Part shown: positions 1 to 9,313 of the stretch, piece by piece
How positions within the stretch are numbered: position 1 is the stretch's first letter
How the letters are laid out: each line of letters begins with the position of its first letter
NCBI GenBank assembly: GCA_039795165.1
Contig: JBDKER010000007.1
Coordinates: forward strand, 72,537-136,536
Direction: 5' to 3'
From: V1-33 sp039795165
GTDB lineage: Bacteria > Verrucomicrobiota > Verrucomicrobiia > Verrucomicrobiales > V1-33
DNA: 64,000 bases
The notes under the pieces: model-generated
Databases searched by the model: none
Seen by the model: only the letters and a program-made list of their open reading frames with translations
Told to the model about the DNA's origin: nothing
Program-made: the position numbers and the translations under genes

Positions 1-1471
1 TTTCCGAGACGGTGAGGAGGCTGACGGGGACGCCGCGGAGCCGGAAGTCGCGCACGCTGCCGTGGCCTTTGAGGTTCCATGCGGCTGGGCTGGATGCGAT
101 TGAGGAGCTGCTGGCGGTCGCGGAGAGGGTCAGCTGAGCCGAGCGGCTGAATTCGCAGAGGGCAAGTTGCGGCTGGATGGCCGGGGAGTTCAGGAAGGGC
201 AGGAGAATGCGGACTGGCAGCTGGCATTCCGTGATGGCGCGCGCGGAGCCATCCTTGAGGAGGAACTGGCCGGAGAGGTGACCGGACTCGTGTTCCACTC
301 TGACGTTGCGGAGGTAGGCGAAGCCGCCGCTGCGGGCGGCGAAGTCTGCGTGGATGGCTGTGTAGTTTTCGCCTTTCACGGTGCAGCTGCCGCTGGTGAA
401 CTGGCCGGTGACGTCGAGGGGGAGATCGGGCCATGTGAAGCTCCGGGCAGGGTCCCAGCGGCCGGAGACCTCGAATTTCGGGGGGTCGTGGAAGGCGACC
501 TGATCGGGGAGTGCGATGTCCGGGGCGATGCCTTTGGCGAGGGCGACGAGGTCGGCGCTGCTGTCGATGGCGAAGGGGACCGGGCTGGTGGAGCCGGCTT
601 TCCATGAAGCGGTGGCGTTGAGGGCACCGAAGCGGTCGCGCAGGTGGAGTCTGCGGATGTGGAGTTCGCCATCGCGGAAGGAGGATTCGGCATCCATTTC
701 GAGGGCGCTGAAGTTGCCGCAGGTGAAGGGCCCTGAGCGGAGGGTGGCTTCGATGCGGAGGTTTTCCGGCTGGCTGAGCGGGCCGTGGATTTCGATTTCT
801 GCTTCTGCCTTGGGGAGGTCGGGCGGTGAGCCGGCCGGCAGTTGGAAGCGATCGAGGACGTTGAGAACCCTGCTGACGGCGAGTCTGCGTTCGCGGATGA
901 GGCGGGCCTGGTCTTCCTTCCAGCGTTTTTCGGCCTCGCTGCCTGGTTCGGGGCGGCTGGTGGGTTCTGGCTGTTCGATGTCGCCGCGGGCGGTGAAGCG
1001 GATGCCGCTGATGATGCCGTCGGCGCGTGGGATTTCGATCTGTCGGCCATGGACGATGAGGCGGGCGTTGAAATTGCGGATGGTGAGCCATTCGCTGTCC
1101 GGATTGTCCGGGGTGACGGGAAGGGAGACGTTGGCGTCGTCGAGGGTGACCGAGCGGAGGAAGTCGCGTCGGTCGACGAGTCTGGCGACATCGACATCGA
1201 GGCTGATGCGGTTGATGTCGACGAGGCGCTGGGAAGGGTTGAGGAGGTCGAAGAGGCGGACGTTGCGTGCCGTGAGGCCATCGACTGGGTCGAGGGTGAG
1301 GCGGCCGATTTCGGCGCGGAGTCCGAGTGGTTCGAGTTCGCGTTCGATGAGGGTGCGCCAGCGGCGGTTGAATCCGACGTCGTAGGCGTAGAGGGCGAAG
1401 GCCGCGAGGCCGCCGATGAGGAGGAGGGAGAGGTAGAGGCCGAGTCGGCCGCGGCGGATGCGCGGGCGCAT
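1..1471 (-). CDS. AsmA-like membrane-anchored protein (C-terminus beyond the window)
   Basis: The minus strand reads open from an ATG at 1471 through to the left edge (about 490 codons), so the 3' end is missing. A cytoplasmic basic N-terminus (MRPRIRRGR) is followed by one hydrophobic helix at about residues 10-30, then a long periplasmic region of repeating beta-type segments such as LGLRAEIGRLTLDPVDGL and LTARNVRLFD. That layout is typical of AsmA/TamB/DUF3971-like proteins, which bridge the envelope and are linked to lipid transport or outer-membrane assembly. An in-frame stop just upstream of 1471 rules out a longer ATG start. It diverges from the PSD1 gene about 100 bp away. Family assignment is by architecture, not by a diagnostic motif. 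Confidence 0.72.
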   Translation of the reverse strand, partial: MRPRIRRGRLGLYLSLLLIGGLAAFALYAYDVGFNRRWRTLIERELEPLGLRAEIGRLTLDPVDGLTARNVRLFDLLNPSQRLVDINRISLDVDVARLVDRRDFLRSVTLDDANVSLPVTPDNPDSEWLTIRNFNARLIVHGRQIEIPRADGIISGIRFTARGDIEQPEPTSRPEPGSEAEKRWKEDQARLIRERRLAVSRVLNVLDRFQLPAGSPPDLPKAEAEIEIHGPLSQPENLRIEATLRSGPFTCGNFSALEMDAESSFRDGELHIRRLHLRDRFGALNATASWKAGSTSPVPFAIDSSADLVALAKGIAPDIALPDQVAFHDPPKFEVSGRWDPARSFTWPDLPLDVTGQFTSGSCTVKGENYTAIHADFAARSGGFAYLRNVRVEHESGHLSGQFLLKDGSARAITECQLPVRILLPFLNSPAIQPQLALCEFSRSAQLTLSATASSSSIASSPAAWNLKGHGSVRDFRLRGVPVSLLTVSE

Positions 1472-1573
1472 GGGGTGGTTAGTGGCGCATGGGTGGAAGG
1501 CTGCCAAGGGCGGAAGCGTTTCTGTGGGGCGGGGAATGCAAAGAAGCGGTGTGGCGGACCGTAAGGGAGCGGG

Positions 1574-4564
1574 ATGGCAATTACAGGTTATCGGATTCCG
1601 GGGGTGCTGCTGACGGTGCTGGCGCTGGTGGTGCTGGTGCGGATGGCGGCGGCCGACGAGCGTCTGGCTTTTTTCGAGTCGAAGGTGCGGCCGGTGCTGG
1701 CGGAGCATTGTTTCCGCTGTCATGGGCCGGAGAAGCAGAACAACGGGCTGCGGCTGGACCGGCGGGAGGGATGGGTACGGGGCACTGACTATGGGCCGGT
1801 GGTGAATCTGGACGATGTGGGGTCGAGCCGGGTACTCAAGGCGCTGCGGCATGAGGCGGGGGTGGAGGCGATGCCGCGCGAGGGGCAGAAGCTGTCCACC
1901 GAGGCGGTGGCGGCGGTTGAGCAGTGGCTGCGGGACGGGATGCCGTGGCCTGAGGGTGGTGGGGAAGCGGTGCGGGAGGAAGCGTGGCGGCGGCATTGGG
2001 CGTTCCAGAAGGTGAAGATGCCTGCGGTTCCGGGGCCGGAGGAATTGCCGGACGAACTGGCCGGATGGCGCGGGCATCCGCTTGACCGTCTGGTGGCGAA
2101 GCGCCTGCTGGCTGAGGGGATTCTGCCGTCGGGTGAGGCGTCGCGGTCTGTGCTGCTGAAGCGGGCGTCGGTGCTGCTGCACGGGGTGCCGCCGGGCTGG
2201 AAGGAAGTTCAGGAATTTGTGGCGGATGGTGCGGAGGATGCGTGGGAGCGGCGGGTGGATGCGATGCTGGCGTCGCCGCGGTTTGGGGAGCGCTGGGCGC
2301 GGCACTGGATGGACATTGCGCGCTATGCGGACACGAAGGGCTATGTGTTTCAGGAGGAGCGGAGGTATGCCTATGCCTACACGTACCGCGACTGGCTGAT
2401 CCGGGCCTTTAACGAGGACATGCCGTACGACCGCTTTCTGGAACTGCAGATTGCGGCCGACCGGTTGACGCCGGCTGAGCGGCCTGCCGATCTGGCGGCG
2501 ATGGGATTTCTGACGCTTGGGCGGAGGTTTCTGAACAATCAGCACGACATCATCGATGATCGGCTGGACGTGGTTTTCCGGGGAACGCAGGCGCTCACGG
2601 TGGGTTGTGCGCGGTGTCACGATCACAAGTTTGATCCTGTGCCGATCAGTGATTACTATGCCCTCTACGGGGTCTTTGCGAACAGCGAGGAGCCGGCTGA
2701 GAAGCCTGAGATCGGGGCGGCGGAGCGAACGCCTGAGCTGGAGGCCTTTGAGAAAGGCGTGGCCGAGCGGCAGGCCAAAGAGCAGCAGTACCGTGAGGAG
2801 CGGCTGCGCGAGATTTTCCAACCGGGCGTGGCCGCCAAGTATGCGGCGGCCGTGGAGGAGGCAGGGGAACGGGAAGGTCAGGAACTGCGGGAGTTTGCGC
2901 GTGGTCGTGACCTTAACCCCGTGGTGCTGGCGCGCTGGCGTCAGTGGCTGCGGTCCGGGGGGATGGGCGAGCCGGCGGTGGCGGAGCCTTTGCGGTCGCT
3001 CACGGCAGCGGATCTGGAGTCCGGCTACAACCGGAAGCACCGGGAGGCCCTCAATGCGCTGCGTCAGGAGACTGAGAAATTCAAGGCGACGAGTCCGGCG
3101 GCACCGCCGAGGGCGATGGTGCTGGTGGATCGGGCGAAGGCCACCGAGCCGGTGGTGTTCATCCGGGGAAATCCGGGGCGTCCCGGACCGCGGGTGGAGC
3201 GGCGCTTTCTGTCCTGTCTTAGTGAAGGCGAGCCGCAGCCGCTGACTGAGGGCAGTGGCCGGCTACAGTTGGCGCGGGCCATTGCGTCGCGGGACAACCC
3301 GCTGACGGCGAGGGTTTTTGTGAATCGGGTATGGGGGCGGCTGTTCGGGGTGCCGCTGGTGGATGGGGTGGGTGACTTCGGGGTGAGGACGGCTCCGCCG
3401 GTGCAGCCTGAGCTGCTCGACTGGGCGGCGGCGAGTTTCATGGAGCAGGGGTGGTCGCTCAAGACGTTTCTGAGGAGCGTGCTGCTGTCGCGGGCATGGC
3501 GGCAGGATTCCGTCGAGCGTGCCGATGCGGCGGCGCGCGATCCGGAGAACCGGCTGCACTGGCGTCAGAACCGTCAGCGTCTGGATTTCGAGGCGCTGCG
3601 CGACAGTCTGGTGGAGGTGTGCGGTGGGTTGGACCCGGCGATGCATGGACGATCCGTCGATCTGCTGGCGGAGCCGTACACGCACCGGAGGGCGGTGTAT
3701 GGATTCATTGACCGTCAGAATCTGCCGGGAACGTTCCGGACCTTTGATTTTGCGGGGCCCGACAACACGGCTCCGCGGCGGTTTGAGACCACGGTGCCGC
3801 AGCAGTCGCTTTATCTGATGAACAATCCGTTTGTGCAGGCGCAGGCGCGGCGGGTGGTGGCGGCGGTGGATGCGGCGGGAGTGACCGATGCTGCCGGGCG
3901 GGTGCGGGAATTGTTCCGCAGGGTGCTGCAGCGCGAGCCCGATGGCGGGGAGATGGCGGTGCAACTGGCGGCGGTGGAGGTCCTGCAGGGCGAGCCCCGG
4001 CAGAGCGGGACGCGCTGGCAGTATGGCCGGGGGCGCTGGGCGGGGGAAGCGCTCGAGTTCATCCCCTTTTCCTGGCATGGCAACGGGCGGTGGTCTGTTT
4101 CCGGGGATCTGCCCGACCCGGAAGCTGGCTGGGTGATGCTGCAGCGCGAGGGTGGTCATCCCGGGGCTGACGCGGCGGTGCGGCGCTGGAATGTGGCGGA
4201 GGCTGGAACAGTGAGGCTGAGTGGGAAGGTGGTTGTGAAGGCGAAGGAGAGCGACGGGGTGCGGGCGGTCATCCGGCATTCGCGTCTGGGGATTCTGTGG
4301 GAGGCGAAAGTGCCTGGGGGAGGGGAGGCGGAAGCTTCAGTGGCTTCCGTGGCGGTGGAGCCGGGGGACACCCTTGATTTTGCGGTGGATCGGCAGGGCC
4401 ATGATCATTCCGACAGTTTTGGCTGGGCACCGCGGGTGGTGGATGAGGTCAGCGGGGTGGAATTGGCTGATGCGGCGCGTGATTTCGGCGGGCCCGGGCT
4501 GTCGGCGTGGGATGCGTATGCGCAGGTACTGCTGTGCACGAGCGAGTTTCTTTTTGCCGACTGA
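1574..4564 (+). CDS. PSD1 / DUF1549-DUF1553 secreted protein with cytochrome-like CxxCH motif
   Basis: A 996-residue exported protein. A signal peptide (about residues 1-27) precedes the Planctomycete cytochrome C domain with C46-F-R-C49-H50. DUF1549 follows, with GERWARHWMD near residue 238 and a second CARCHDH motif near residue 345. DUF1553 begins near NPLTARVFVNRVWG (about 575) and ends with the typical SEFLF tail. Between about residues 809 and 968, just before that tail, lies an extra beta-sandwich-like stretch (WHGNGRWSVSGDLPDPEAGW), an insertion the second PSD1 gene of this window lacks at that position. Such proteins are abundant in PVC bacteria, often beside DUF1501 and glycan-degradation genes; their biochemical role is not settled. 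No DUF1501 gene is adjacent here. Confidence 0.93.
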   Translation: MAITGYRIPGVLLTVLALVVLVRMAAADERLAFFESKVRPVLAEHCFRCHGPEKQNNGLRLDRREGWVRGTDYGPVVNLDDVGSSRVLKALRHEAGVEAMPREGQKLSTEAVAAVEQWLRDGMPWPEGGGEAVREEAWRRHWAFQKVKMPAVPGPEELPDELAGWRGHPLDRLVAKRLLAEGILPSGEASRSVLLKRASVLLHGVPPGWKEVQEFVADGAEDAWERRVDAMLASPRFGERWARHWMDIARYADTKGYVFQEERRYAYAYTYRDWLIRAFNEDMPYDRFLELQIAADRLTPAERPADLAAMGFLTLGRRFLNNQHDIIDDRLDVVFRGTQALTVGCARCHDHKFDPVPISDYYALYGVFANSEEPAEKPEIGAAERTPELEAFEKGVAERQAKEQQYREERLREIFQPGVAAKYAAAVEEAGEREGQELREFARGRDLNPVVLARWRQWLRSGGMGEPAVAEPLRSLTAADLESGYNRKHREALNALRQETEKFKATSPAAPPRAMVLVDRAKATEPVVFIRGNPGRPGPRVERRFLSCLSEGEPQPLTEGSGRLQLARAIASRDNPLTARVFVNRVWGRLFGVPLVDGVGDFGVRTAPPVQPELLDWAAASFMEQGWSLKTFLRSVLLSRAWRQDSVERADAAARDPENRLHWRQNRQRLDFEALRDSLVEVCGGLDPAMHGRSVDLLAEPYTHRRAVYGFIDRQNLPGTFRTFDFAGPDNTAPRRFETTVPQQSLYLMNNPFVQAQARRVVAAVDAAGVTDAAGRVRELFRRVLQREPDGGEMAVQLAAVEVLQGEPRQSGTRWQYGRGRWAGEALEFIPFSWHGNGRWSVSGDLPDPEAGWVMLQREGGHPGADAAVRRWNVAEAGTVRLSGKVVVKAKESDGVRAVIRHSRLGILWEAKVPGGGEAEASVASVAVEPGDTLDFAVDRQGHDHSDSFGWAPRVVDEVSGVELADAARDFGGPGLSAWDAYAQVLLCTSEFLFAD

Positions 4565-4613
4565 GCGAGCGAGGCGTTGACCGCGCGTGTGGGGCGTGGC
4601 AATCGTCGGTGAG

Positions 4614-5435
4614 ATGCAGGCATTTCTTGTTGTGGCTGGTGTATGGCTGGCGGGCCATGGGCTCCGCACTTTTGAGGTTCCGCTGCTGCGGCGGGCGGGG
4701 GCGGTGCTTTATCTGGCAGCGACGTATCTTGCGGGATTTCATGCGGGTGGCGGATCTCCGTGGATGGGGGGGGTGGCGCTCGGAATGTGGTTTCTGCTTC
4801 CGTGGGTGGAGATTCTGCTGCGGGTGAGGACACTGCGGTTGCCCGCGCGGCAGGTGCTGGGGCGTTGTGCGGCCCCCGCGGCGTCCGACTTTCCGGATCT
4901 GCTTGCGCTGACAGATGAGGTGGAGGGCGAGGGTTTCGAGCGGGGTGACGATGCTGGCTGGGAGGCTGGGGGGATGAGGCAGTTCGTGCGGATTTTCTAC
5001 CGGGAGAGCGACCGCCTGCAGTTGCTGATATGTTATCAGGAGCAGGGTCCGGTGGCGGTGACGCATTTGAGCGTGACCACCCGCTACGGGGATGGGCGGC
5101 AGTATGTGACTTCGGATTTTCCGTTTTCTGCGGCCATGAAGCCCCGTCCGGAAGTGGTGGTGCGCCAGGTCGTGGAAGCTGCTTCGGTGAGGGAGCTGGT
5201 GGCTGGTCATGTGGCGTGGCTGGAGAGTGCGGAGGGGCGGTCGCAGCACGAGGCCGAGGTGATGGTGGTGGATGACCTTGCGGAGAAGATGACTGGAGAG
5301 CTGCAGAGTCAGTTCCGCTACAACGTGGAGACTGGGATTCTGCGGGAGGATGCGGATGGCAGCGTGCGGTACTCTTGGCGCGGCTTCTTTTTTCTGTGGA
5401 CGCAGTATCTGCGGGACCTTGTCAGGCTGGCTTGA
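4614..5435 (+). CDS. Hypothetical membrane protein
   Basis: 273 residues. The N-terminus has two or three hydrophobic segments (about residues 1-20, 27-45 and 52-72, the last containing MGGVALGMWFLLPWVEILL). The remainder is soluble, with a conserved-looking centre (RIFYRESDRLQLLICYQE, VTTRYGDGRQYVTSDFPF) and a C-terminal aromatic segment. I do not recognise the family. The ATG at 4614 was preferred to a GTG at 4587 because it places the first hydrophobic helix at the N-terminus. The gene follows the PSD1 gene by 49 bp and is followed 30 bp later by the GT39-like gene, so all three may be co-transcribed. No signs of transfer or disruption. Confidence 0.7.
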   Translation: MQAFLVVAGVWLAGHGLRTFEVPLLRRAGAVLYLAATYLAGFHAGGGSPWMGGVALGMWFLLPWVEILLRVRTLRLPARQVLGRCAAPAASDFPDLLALTDEVEGEGFERGDDAGWEAGGMRQFVRIFYRESDRLQLLICYQEQGPVAVTHLSVTTRYGDGRQYVTSDFPFSAAMKPRPEVVVRQVVEAASVRELVAGHVAWLESAEGRSQHEAEVMVVDDLAEKMTGELQSQFRYNVETGILREDADGSVRYSWRGFFFLWTQYLRDLVRLA

Positions 5436-5465
5436 GGGTATCTTCTGGAGAAAATTCCCTTCATC

Positions 5466-7304
5466 ATGAAGCACTCCGAGAGCATGAGGGAACGCGGGCA
5501 GGGCAAGGAGACTCGGTCGGCGGCGGCGGTGGCAATTCTGGTGCTGCTGGGGATGGTGGGGATTGCCTGGTGGGTGGCCCTGGCGAATGGGCGCGGCGTA
5601 CCGTTGGCGGCGTGGGAACGGTTCCGGGAGAGCCGGGCCGATGGGGTGGTTTATGACTGGAAGTCGGCGGTGGCTCTGGGCACGTGGCTGGCGGCGGTGG
5701 TGACGACGGTGACGGTGCTGGTGGCGGTGGTGACGATGCGGTGGTGGCTGGGCGGCGAGGTGGTTCCGGGGGAAGTGGTGCGGCGCCGCGGAAGCAGCCG
5801 GACGTTCCGGTTGCTGGTGCTGGGGGCTGTGCTTGCTGCTTTGCTGCTGAGGCTGCCGCTGGCGCGGGGCAGTCTGTGGTGGGATGAATTGTGGAACGTT
5901 CGGTATGCGACGCTGGGCGAATGGCGGGAGTCGGGTGCTGGCGGCATGGAATTCCGGGAATGGCCGTGGTCCCGTGCGTTCTGGTATTATGGGAAGCCGA
6001 CGAATCATGCGGTGCAGACGGTTCCATCGAAGCTGACCGAGCGTGCGTGGCGGGTGCTGCGCGGAGAGTCGGCTGGGGGGATTCATGAAGTGGCGCTGCG
6101 TTTTCCGGTACTGGCAGCGGGGCTGGGGGCGATTGCGCTGGTGGCGGTTCTTGGCAGGCGCTGGGGAGGCGAGCGGGCGGGCGTAGCGGCGACCTGGGTC
6201 ATGGCGCTGCATCCTTGGATGCTGCGCTATGGGGTGGACGCGCGGTCGTACGGGATGACGATGCTGATTGTTCCGCTGCTGCTGCTGGCGGCGTGGGAAG
6301 CGTGGCGGGTTCCGGGGGGTGGAGCGTGGCGCTGGTGGGTCTTGCTGGGGCTGTCGATGTGTCTGCTGATGTGGTCGCATGCGCTGGCGCATGCGGCCAT
6401 CTGTCTGGGGCTTTTCGTGGTTGGGCTGGCGGTGATCTGGCGGGTCAATGGGGACGTGGCGGTGAGGAAGCTGCTGATGGTGCGGCTGGTGGTCGTGGCG
6501 GCGCTGGCGGCGTGTGCGTTTCTCGTGTTGTTTCTGCCGTGTCTGCTGCAGGCGGTCTGCTGGCATGGACGCAATGCGGATGGGAACCTACTGACGTGGG
6601 ATTATGTGAGCCGGACCGTGGGGGCGGTGGCTTCCGGGGAAGAGAAGGCTGTGCACGTGGCTGCGCTGTTGTTTCTGCTGCCCGGGCTGGCGGGTTTGCT
6701 GGTGCGGGGGCGGATGGATCCGCTGGGGCGCGCACTGTGTCTGGCCATCATGGCGGGGGCCTGTCTGCTGATGGCGGGGACTGCGCTGGCTGGAGGGTTC
6801 TTCTATCATCGGTTTGTGGTGGCTCTTGGGCCGGTGCTGGCGATCGGCTGGGGTGGGGTGATGGGATGGGGCCGGCTGCCTCGCTGGGTGGTTCCGGTGG
6901 CTCTGCTGCTGCTGGGGATGAGCTGGGTTCCGCAGCTGCGCGTGCTGACGGGGCGGAGTTACTGTCCGTGGCGGGAGACAGCCGGGATTCTGCGGGCGGA
7001 GATGGAGAGGCCGGGGGTGCGGACGGTGGTGGCCGGCTACGGGCTGGGAGCGAATCTGCTGCAGTGTTATCTTCCGGAGGTGGAGGATCTGCGGGGAAGG
7101 GCGCTGGAAGAGGTGCTCGCCGAGGCACGCCGAGCGGGGAACCGCCTATGCATTGCGTGGGCGTATCAGGGCTTTCACCAGTCGCAGCAGCCTGCAGAGA
7201 TGGCCGTGCTGCGGGATCCTCGTCAATTCCGGCTGCTGGCTGAACTGCCGGGCATTGAAGAGCCCTTTGACTGCCGGGTAGTGGAGTGGGTGGGTGGCCC
7301 TTGA
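5466..7304 (+). CDS. GT-C / GT39-like polytopic glycosyltransferase
   Basis: 612 residues with roughly a dozen hydrophobic segments. After the first luminal loop comes WWDELW (about residues 138-143), the acidic motif expected in GT-C enzymes of the ArnT/PMT/GT39 type. HPWMLRYGVDARSYGM (about 250-265) is the second hallmark of this superfamily. The soluble C-terminal part lacks a recognised domain. These enzymes transfer a sugar from a polyprenyl-phosphate donor to lipid or protein on the outer face of the inner membrane; acceptor and donor cannot be read from the sequence. A GGAG-like ribosome site lies about 14 bases before the ATG. Confidence is high for the fold class and low for the substrate. 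Confidence 0.78.
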   Translation: MKHSESMRERGQGKETRSAAAVAILVLLGMVGIAWWVALANGRGVPLAAWERFRESRADGVVYDWKSAVALGTWLAAVVTTVTVLVAVVTMRWWLGGEVVPGEVVRRRGSSRTFRLLVLGAVLAALLLRLPLARGSLWWDELWNVRYATLGEWRESGAGGMEFREWPWSRAFWYYGKPTNHAVQTVPSKLTERAWRVLRGESAGGIHEVALRFPVLAAGLGAIALVAVLGRRWGGERAGVAATWVMALHPWMLRYGVDARSYGMTMLIVPLLLLAAWEAWRVPGGGAWRWWVLLGLSMCLLMWSHALAHAAICLGLFVVGLAVIWRVNGDVAVRKLLMVRLVVVAALAACAFLVLFLPCLLQAVCWHGRNADGNLLTWDYVSRTVGAVASGEEKAVHVAALLFLLPGLAGLLVRGRMDPLGRALCLAIMAGACLLMAGTALAGGFFYHRFVVALGPVLAIGWGGVMGWGRLPRWVVPVALLLLGMSWVPQLRVLTGRSYCPWRETAGILRAEMERPGVRTVVAGYGLGANLLQCYLPEVEDLRGRALEEVLAEARRAGNRLCIAWAYQGFHQSQQPAEMAVLRDPRQFRLLAELPGIEEPFDCRVVEWVGGP

Positions 7305-7380
7305 GGGGGCGGGGAGGGTCCGTGGCGTAGGCTTTTGCATTTCTGCGGTCTGCGGGTAGGATTGGGGCGTTTCTTCAGCT

Positions 7381-8775
7381 GTGAGCAAAACCCGGACGAC
7401 ATCGGCACCGCAGGGTTCTTTTCTGACGCCATTTCTGGTGTTCGGGGGAATTGTGGGATTGTCCGTGCTGTTTTTCTTTCTGCTGACCTTGCCGACTTGG
7501 CTGGAGCGGCGTCAGCGGGCTCCGTCGGGGGCGGATGGAGCGGCAACGGTTGCGGCGGCAGTGCCGAAGACACTGGTGAATGGTGGGGGGAAGGCCGTCC
7601 CCAAGCCGCGCGCGGCCGGGCCGGTGAAGAAGGCGCATTATCCCGATGCGGCGTCATTGCTGGGAGCGTTCGGGAGTCTGCTGGCGGATGGGCGGGTGGA
7701 AGAAGGAATGCAGCTGGCTGGGGAAGCCGGGAAGAGTCCGGGCGCGGGATTTCTGCGTCATCTCCTTGGTGGGGCGGGGTATCGCGTGGCCGCGGAAACG
7801 GAGCGCTGGCGGAAGACCGGCAGTGCGTCCGGGATGAGCCGTCACCAACTGGTGCTTGAGCCCGGTGAGGCGGGCGTGCCCCCGCTCCCGGAATTTCCGG
7901 AGTTGGATCTGCGGCGCGAGGGTCAAGCTGGCTGGAGGATTCAGGGTTTCCGGATCGGTGGGCGGCTGGCGGCGGCCGGGGCCGAGCGGCTGCGGGTGCG
8001 GAACGTGGTACTTGATGGCGAGGCCCTGCGGATGGAGGGCGATGCCCTTGGGGCGGCCTCGGAGTTTCTGTCGTCGTTGATTGGCCGTGATTTCCGGCGG
8101 GCGCGTCAGCTGACCGGTCCTGGCAAAGTGGCGCACGAGAAGCTCGCGGGTTTGTGCATTGTTTTTGAGGAAGGCGGGTACCGGCCGGACTCTGATCAAC
8201 CGGTGACGGTGACCGCGGAGAATGGCGGGCGGGCGTGGGCCATCACGAAGGTGCGGCCTGCCGAGGGCGGAAACGAGAGCGAGATCGGAATCGAGCTGCA
8301 GCGTCAGGCCGATGGGGCGTGGTTGGTGGAGTCGGTTGATTTCAGCCGACTGCTGGAAGCCTATGTGAAGGCCACGGGTGCCGGGACGGTGTTTTATGCG
8401 CCGATTGTGCGGTCGCCGTCTGGTGGGGAGAGTATTGTGATCTATTTCGAGTTCGACCGCAGCGGCCTGCATCCGCGGGCGGTGCAGCAGCTGGAGATTG
8501 TGGCGGCGCTGCTGAAATCCGATCCTGCGCGGAAGCTGAGGATCACTGGTCATGCGGATGATGTGGGGGCGGACGAATACAATTACCGGCTTTCGCATGC
8601 GCGGGCGGCGGCGGTGCGGGAACGGTTGGCGCTACTCGGGGTTGCGGCGTCGCAGATTGAGACCATCGGGTTCGGGGCGACTGCGCCGCTGGATCCGAAT
8701 CGTCTGGATGATGGCGGGGACAATCCGGTGGGGCGATCGCGCAACCGACGCACTGAAATTCACCTCGACTTCTGA
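7381..8775 (+). CDS. OmpA-domain protein with N-terminal membrane anchor
   Basis: 464 residues starting at GTG. One transmembrane helix (about residues 14-38, FLTPFLVFGGIVGLSVLFFF) anchors a periplasmic part. An NTF2-like middle section (about 215-330, with ASEFLSSLIGRDFRRARQL) precedes a C-terminal OmpA/MotB peptidoglycan-binding domain (about 348-462) that has ITGHADDVGADEYNYRLSHARA and the ending RSRNRRTEIHL. The OmpA fold binds the diaminopimelate of peptidoglycan, so the protein probably tethers the inner membrane to the wall. The ATG of a lipoprotein follows the stop codon by 1 bp, indicating translational coupling. Confidence 0.88.
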   Translation: MSKTRTTSAPQGSFLTPFLVFGGIVGLSVLFFFLLTLPTWLERRQRAPSGADGAATVAAAVPKTLVNGGGKAVPKPRAAGPVKKAHYPDAASLLGAFGSLLADGRVEEGMQLAGEAGKSPGAGFLRHLLGGAGYRVAAETERWRKTGSASGMSRHQLVLEPGEAGVPPLPEFPELDLRREGQAGWRIQGFRIGGRLAAAGAERLRVRNVVLDGEALRMEGDALGAASEFLSSLIGRDFRRARQLTGPGKVAHEKLAGLCIVFEEGGYRPDSDQPVTVTAENGGRAWAITKVRPAEGGNESEIGIELQRQADGAWLVESVDFSRLLEAYVKATGAGTVFYAPIVRSPSGGESIVIYFEFDRSGLHPRAVQQLEIVAALLKSDPARKLRITGHADDVGADEYNYRLSHARAAAVRERLALLGVAASQIETIGFGATAPLDPNRLDDGGDNPVGRSRNRRTEIHLDF

Positions 8776-8776
8776 C

Positions 8777-9313
8777 ATGGATTACCGCCGAATTCTCACG
8801 GGCCTTCTTTTTCTGGGGCTGGCAGCCTGTGCGCCGCGCAGGCGGTCTGCGGAGGGGGACCGGGGAGCAGTAGAATCGCCGGCTGGGGCGGCGGTGCTGC
8901 GTCGGGTTCTCGAGGACTGCCCGCGGAAGAAGGATGCGCGGGGGCTGACGATTACGGTGGGGGAGAAGATGGAGCAGGCGTCACCGGAGTTTGAGAAGCT
9001 CTTTGGTTCGCCGGAGTTGCCGCTGTTTCACTACCGTCGGCTGGTGGCTGGGGCCGCCGGGGGAAAGGTGAGGATTTTCGATGAAGCGACTGGGATTTCG
9101 CCGCTGATTCTGCAGATCAGCAGTGTGACGGCCTTGCCGGACGGGCGGCGCGAGGCGGTGGCGGCGTGGTCGTGGCAGGAAGAAGCGGAGCGGCGGCGGT
9201 ATGAAGTGGTGGAATTGCCGGGCGGCGGGTACGAGGTGAAGCCTTTGGAGGCGATTCCCATTCCTCCCCGCAATGCAGATAAGCTGAGCCGTGAGACCAA
9301 AGGGACGCGCTGA
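8777..9313 (+). CDS. Small lipoprotein of unknown function
   Basis: 178 residues. The N-terminus MDYRRILTGLLFLGLAACAP carries a clear lipobox (LAAC) with cleavage before Cys18, so it should be lipid-modified by Lgt and LspA. The mature part has a low-complexity linker, then a compact domain (LPLFHYRRLVAGAAGGKVRIF, then LPDGRREAVAAWSWQEEAERRRYEV) that I do not recognise. The start is fixed by the signal peptide; the frame stays open upstream inside the OmpA gene but that extension is not plausible protein. It lies 1 bp after the OmpA-domain gene and overlaps the start of mutY by 23 bp, so the three form a tightly packed operon. Confidence 0.85.
   Translation: MDYRRILTGLLFLGLAACAPRRRSAEGDRGAVESPAGAAVLRRVLEDCPRKKDARGLTITVGEKMEQASPEFEKLFGSPELPLFHYRRLVAGAAGGKVRIFDEATGISPLILQISSVTALPDGRREAVAAWSWQEEAERRRYEVVELPGGGYEVKPLEAIPIPPRNADKLSRETKGTR

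Noticed and set aside
4449..6566. 705-codon open frame on minus opposite the membrane-protein genes
   Set aside because: His/Arg/Pro/Gln-rich antisense shadow of two plus-strand genes with clear membrane topology.
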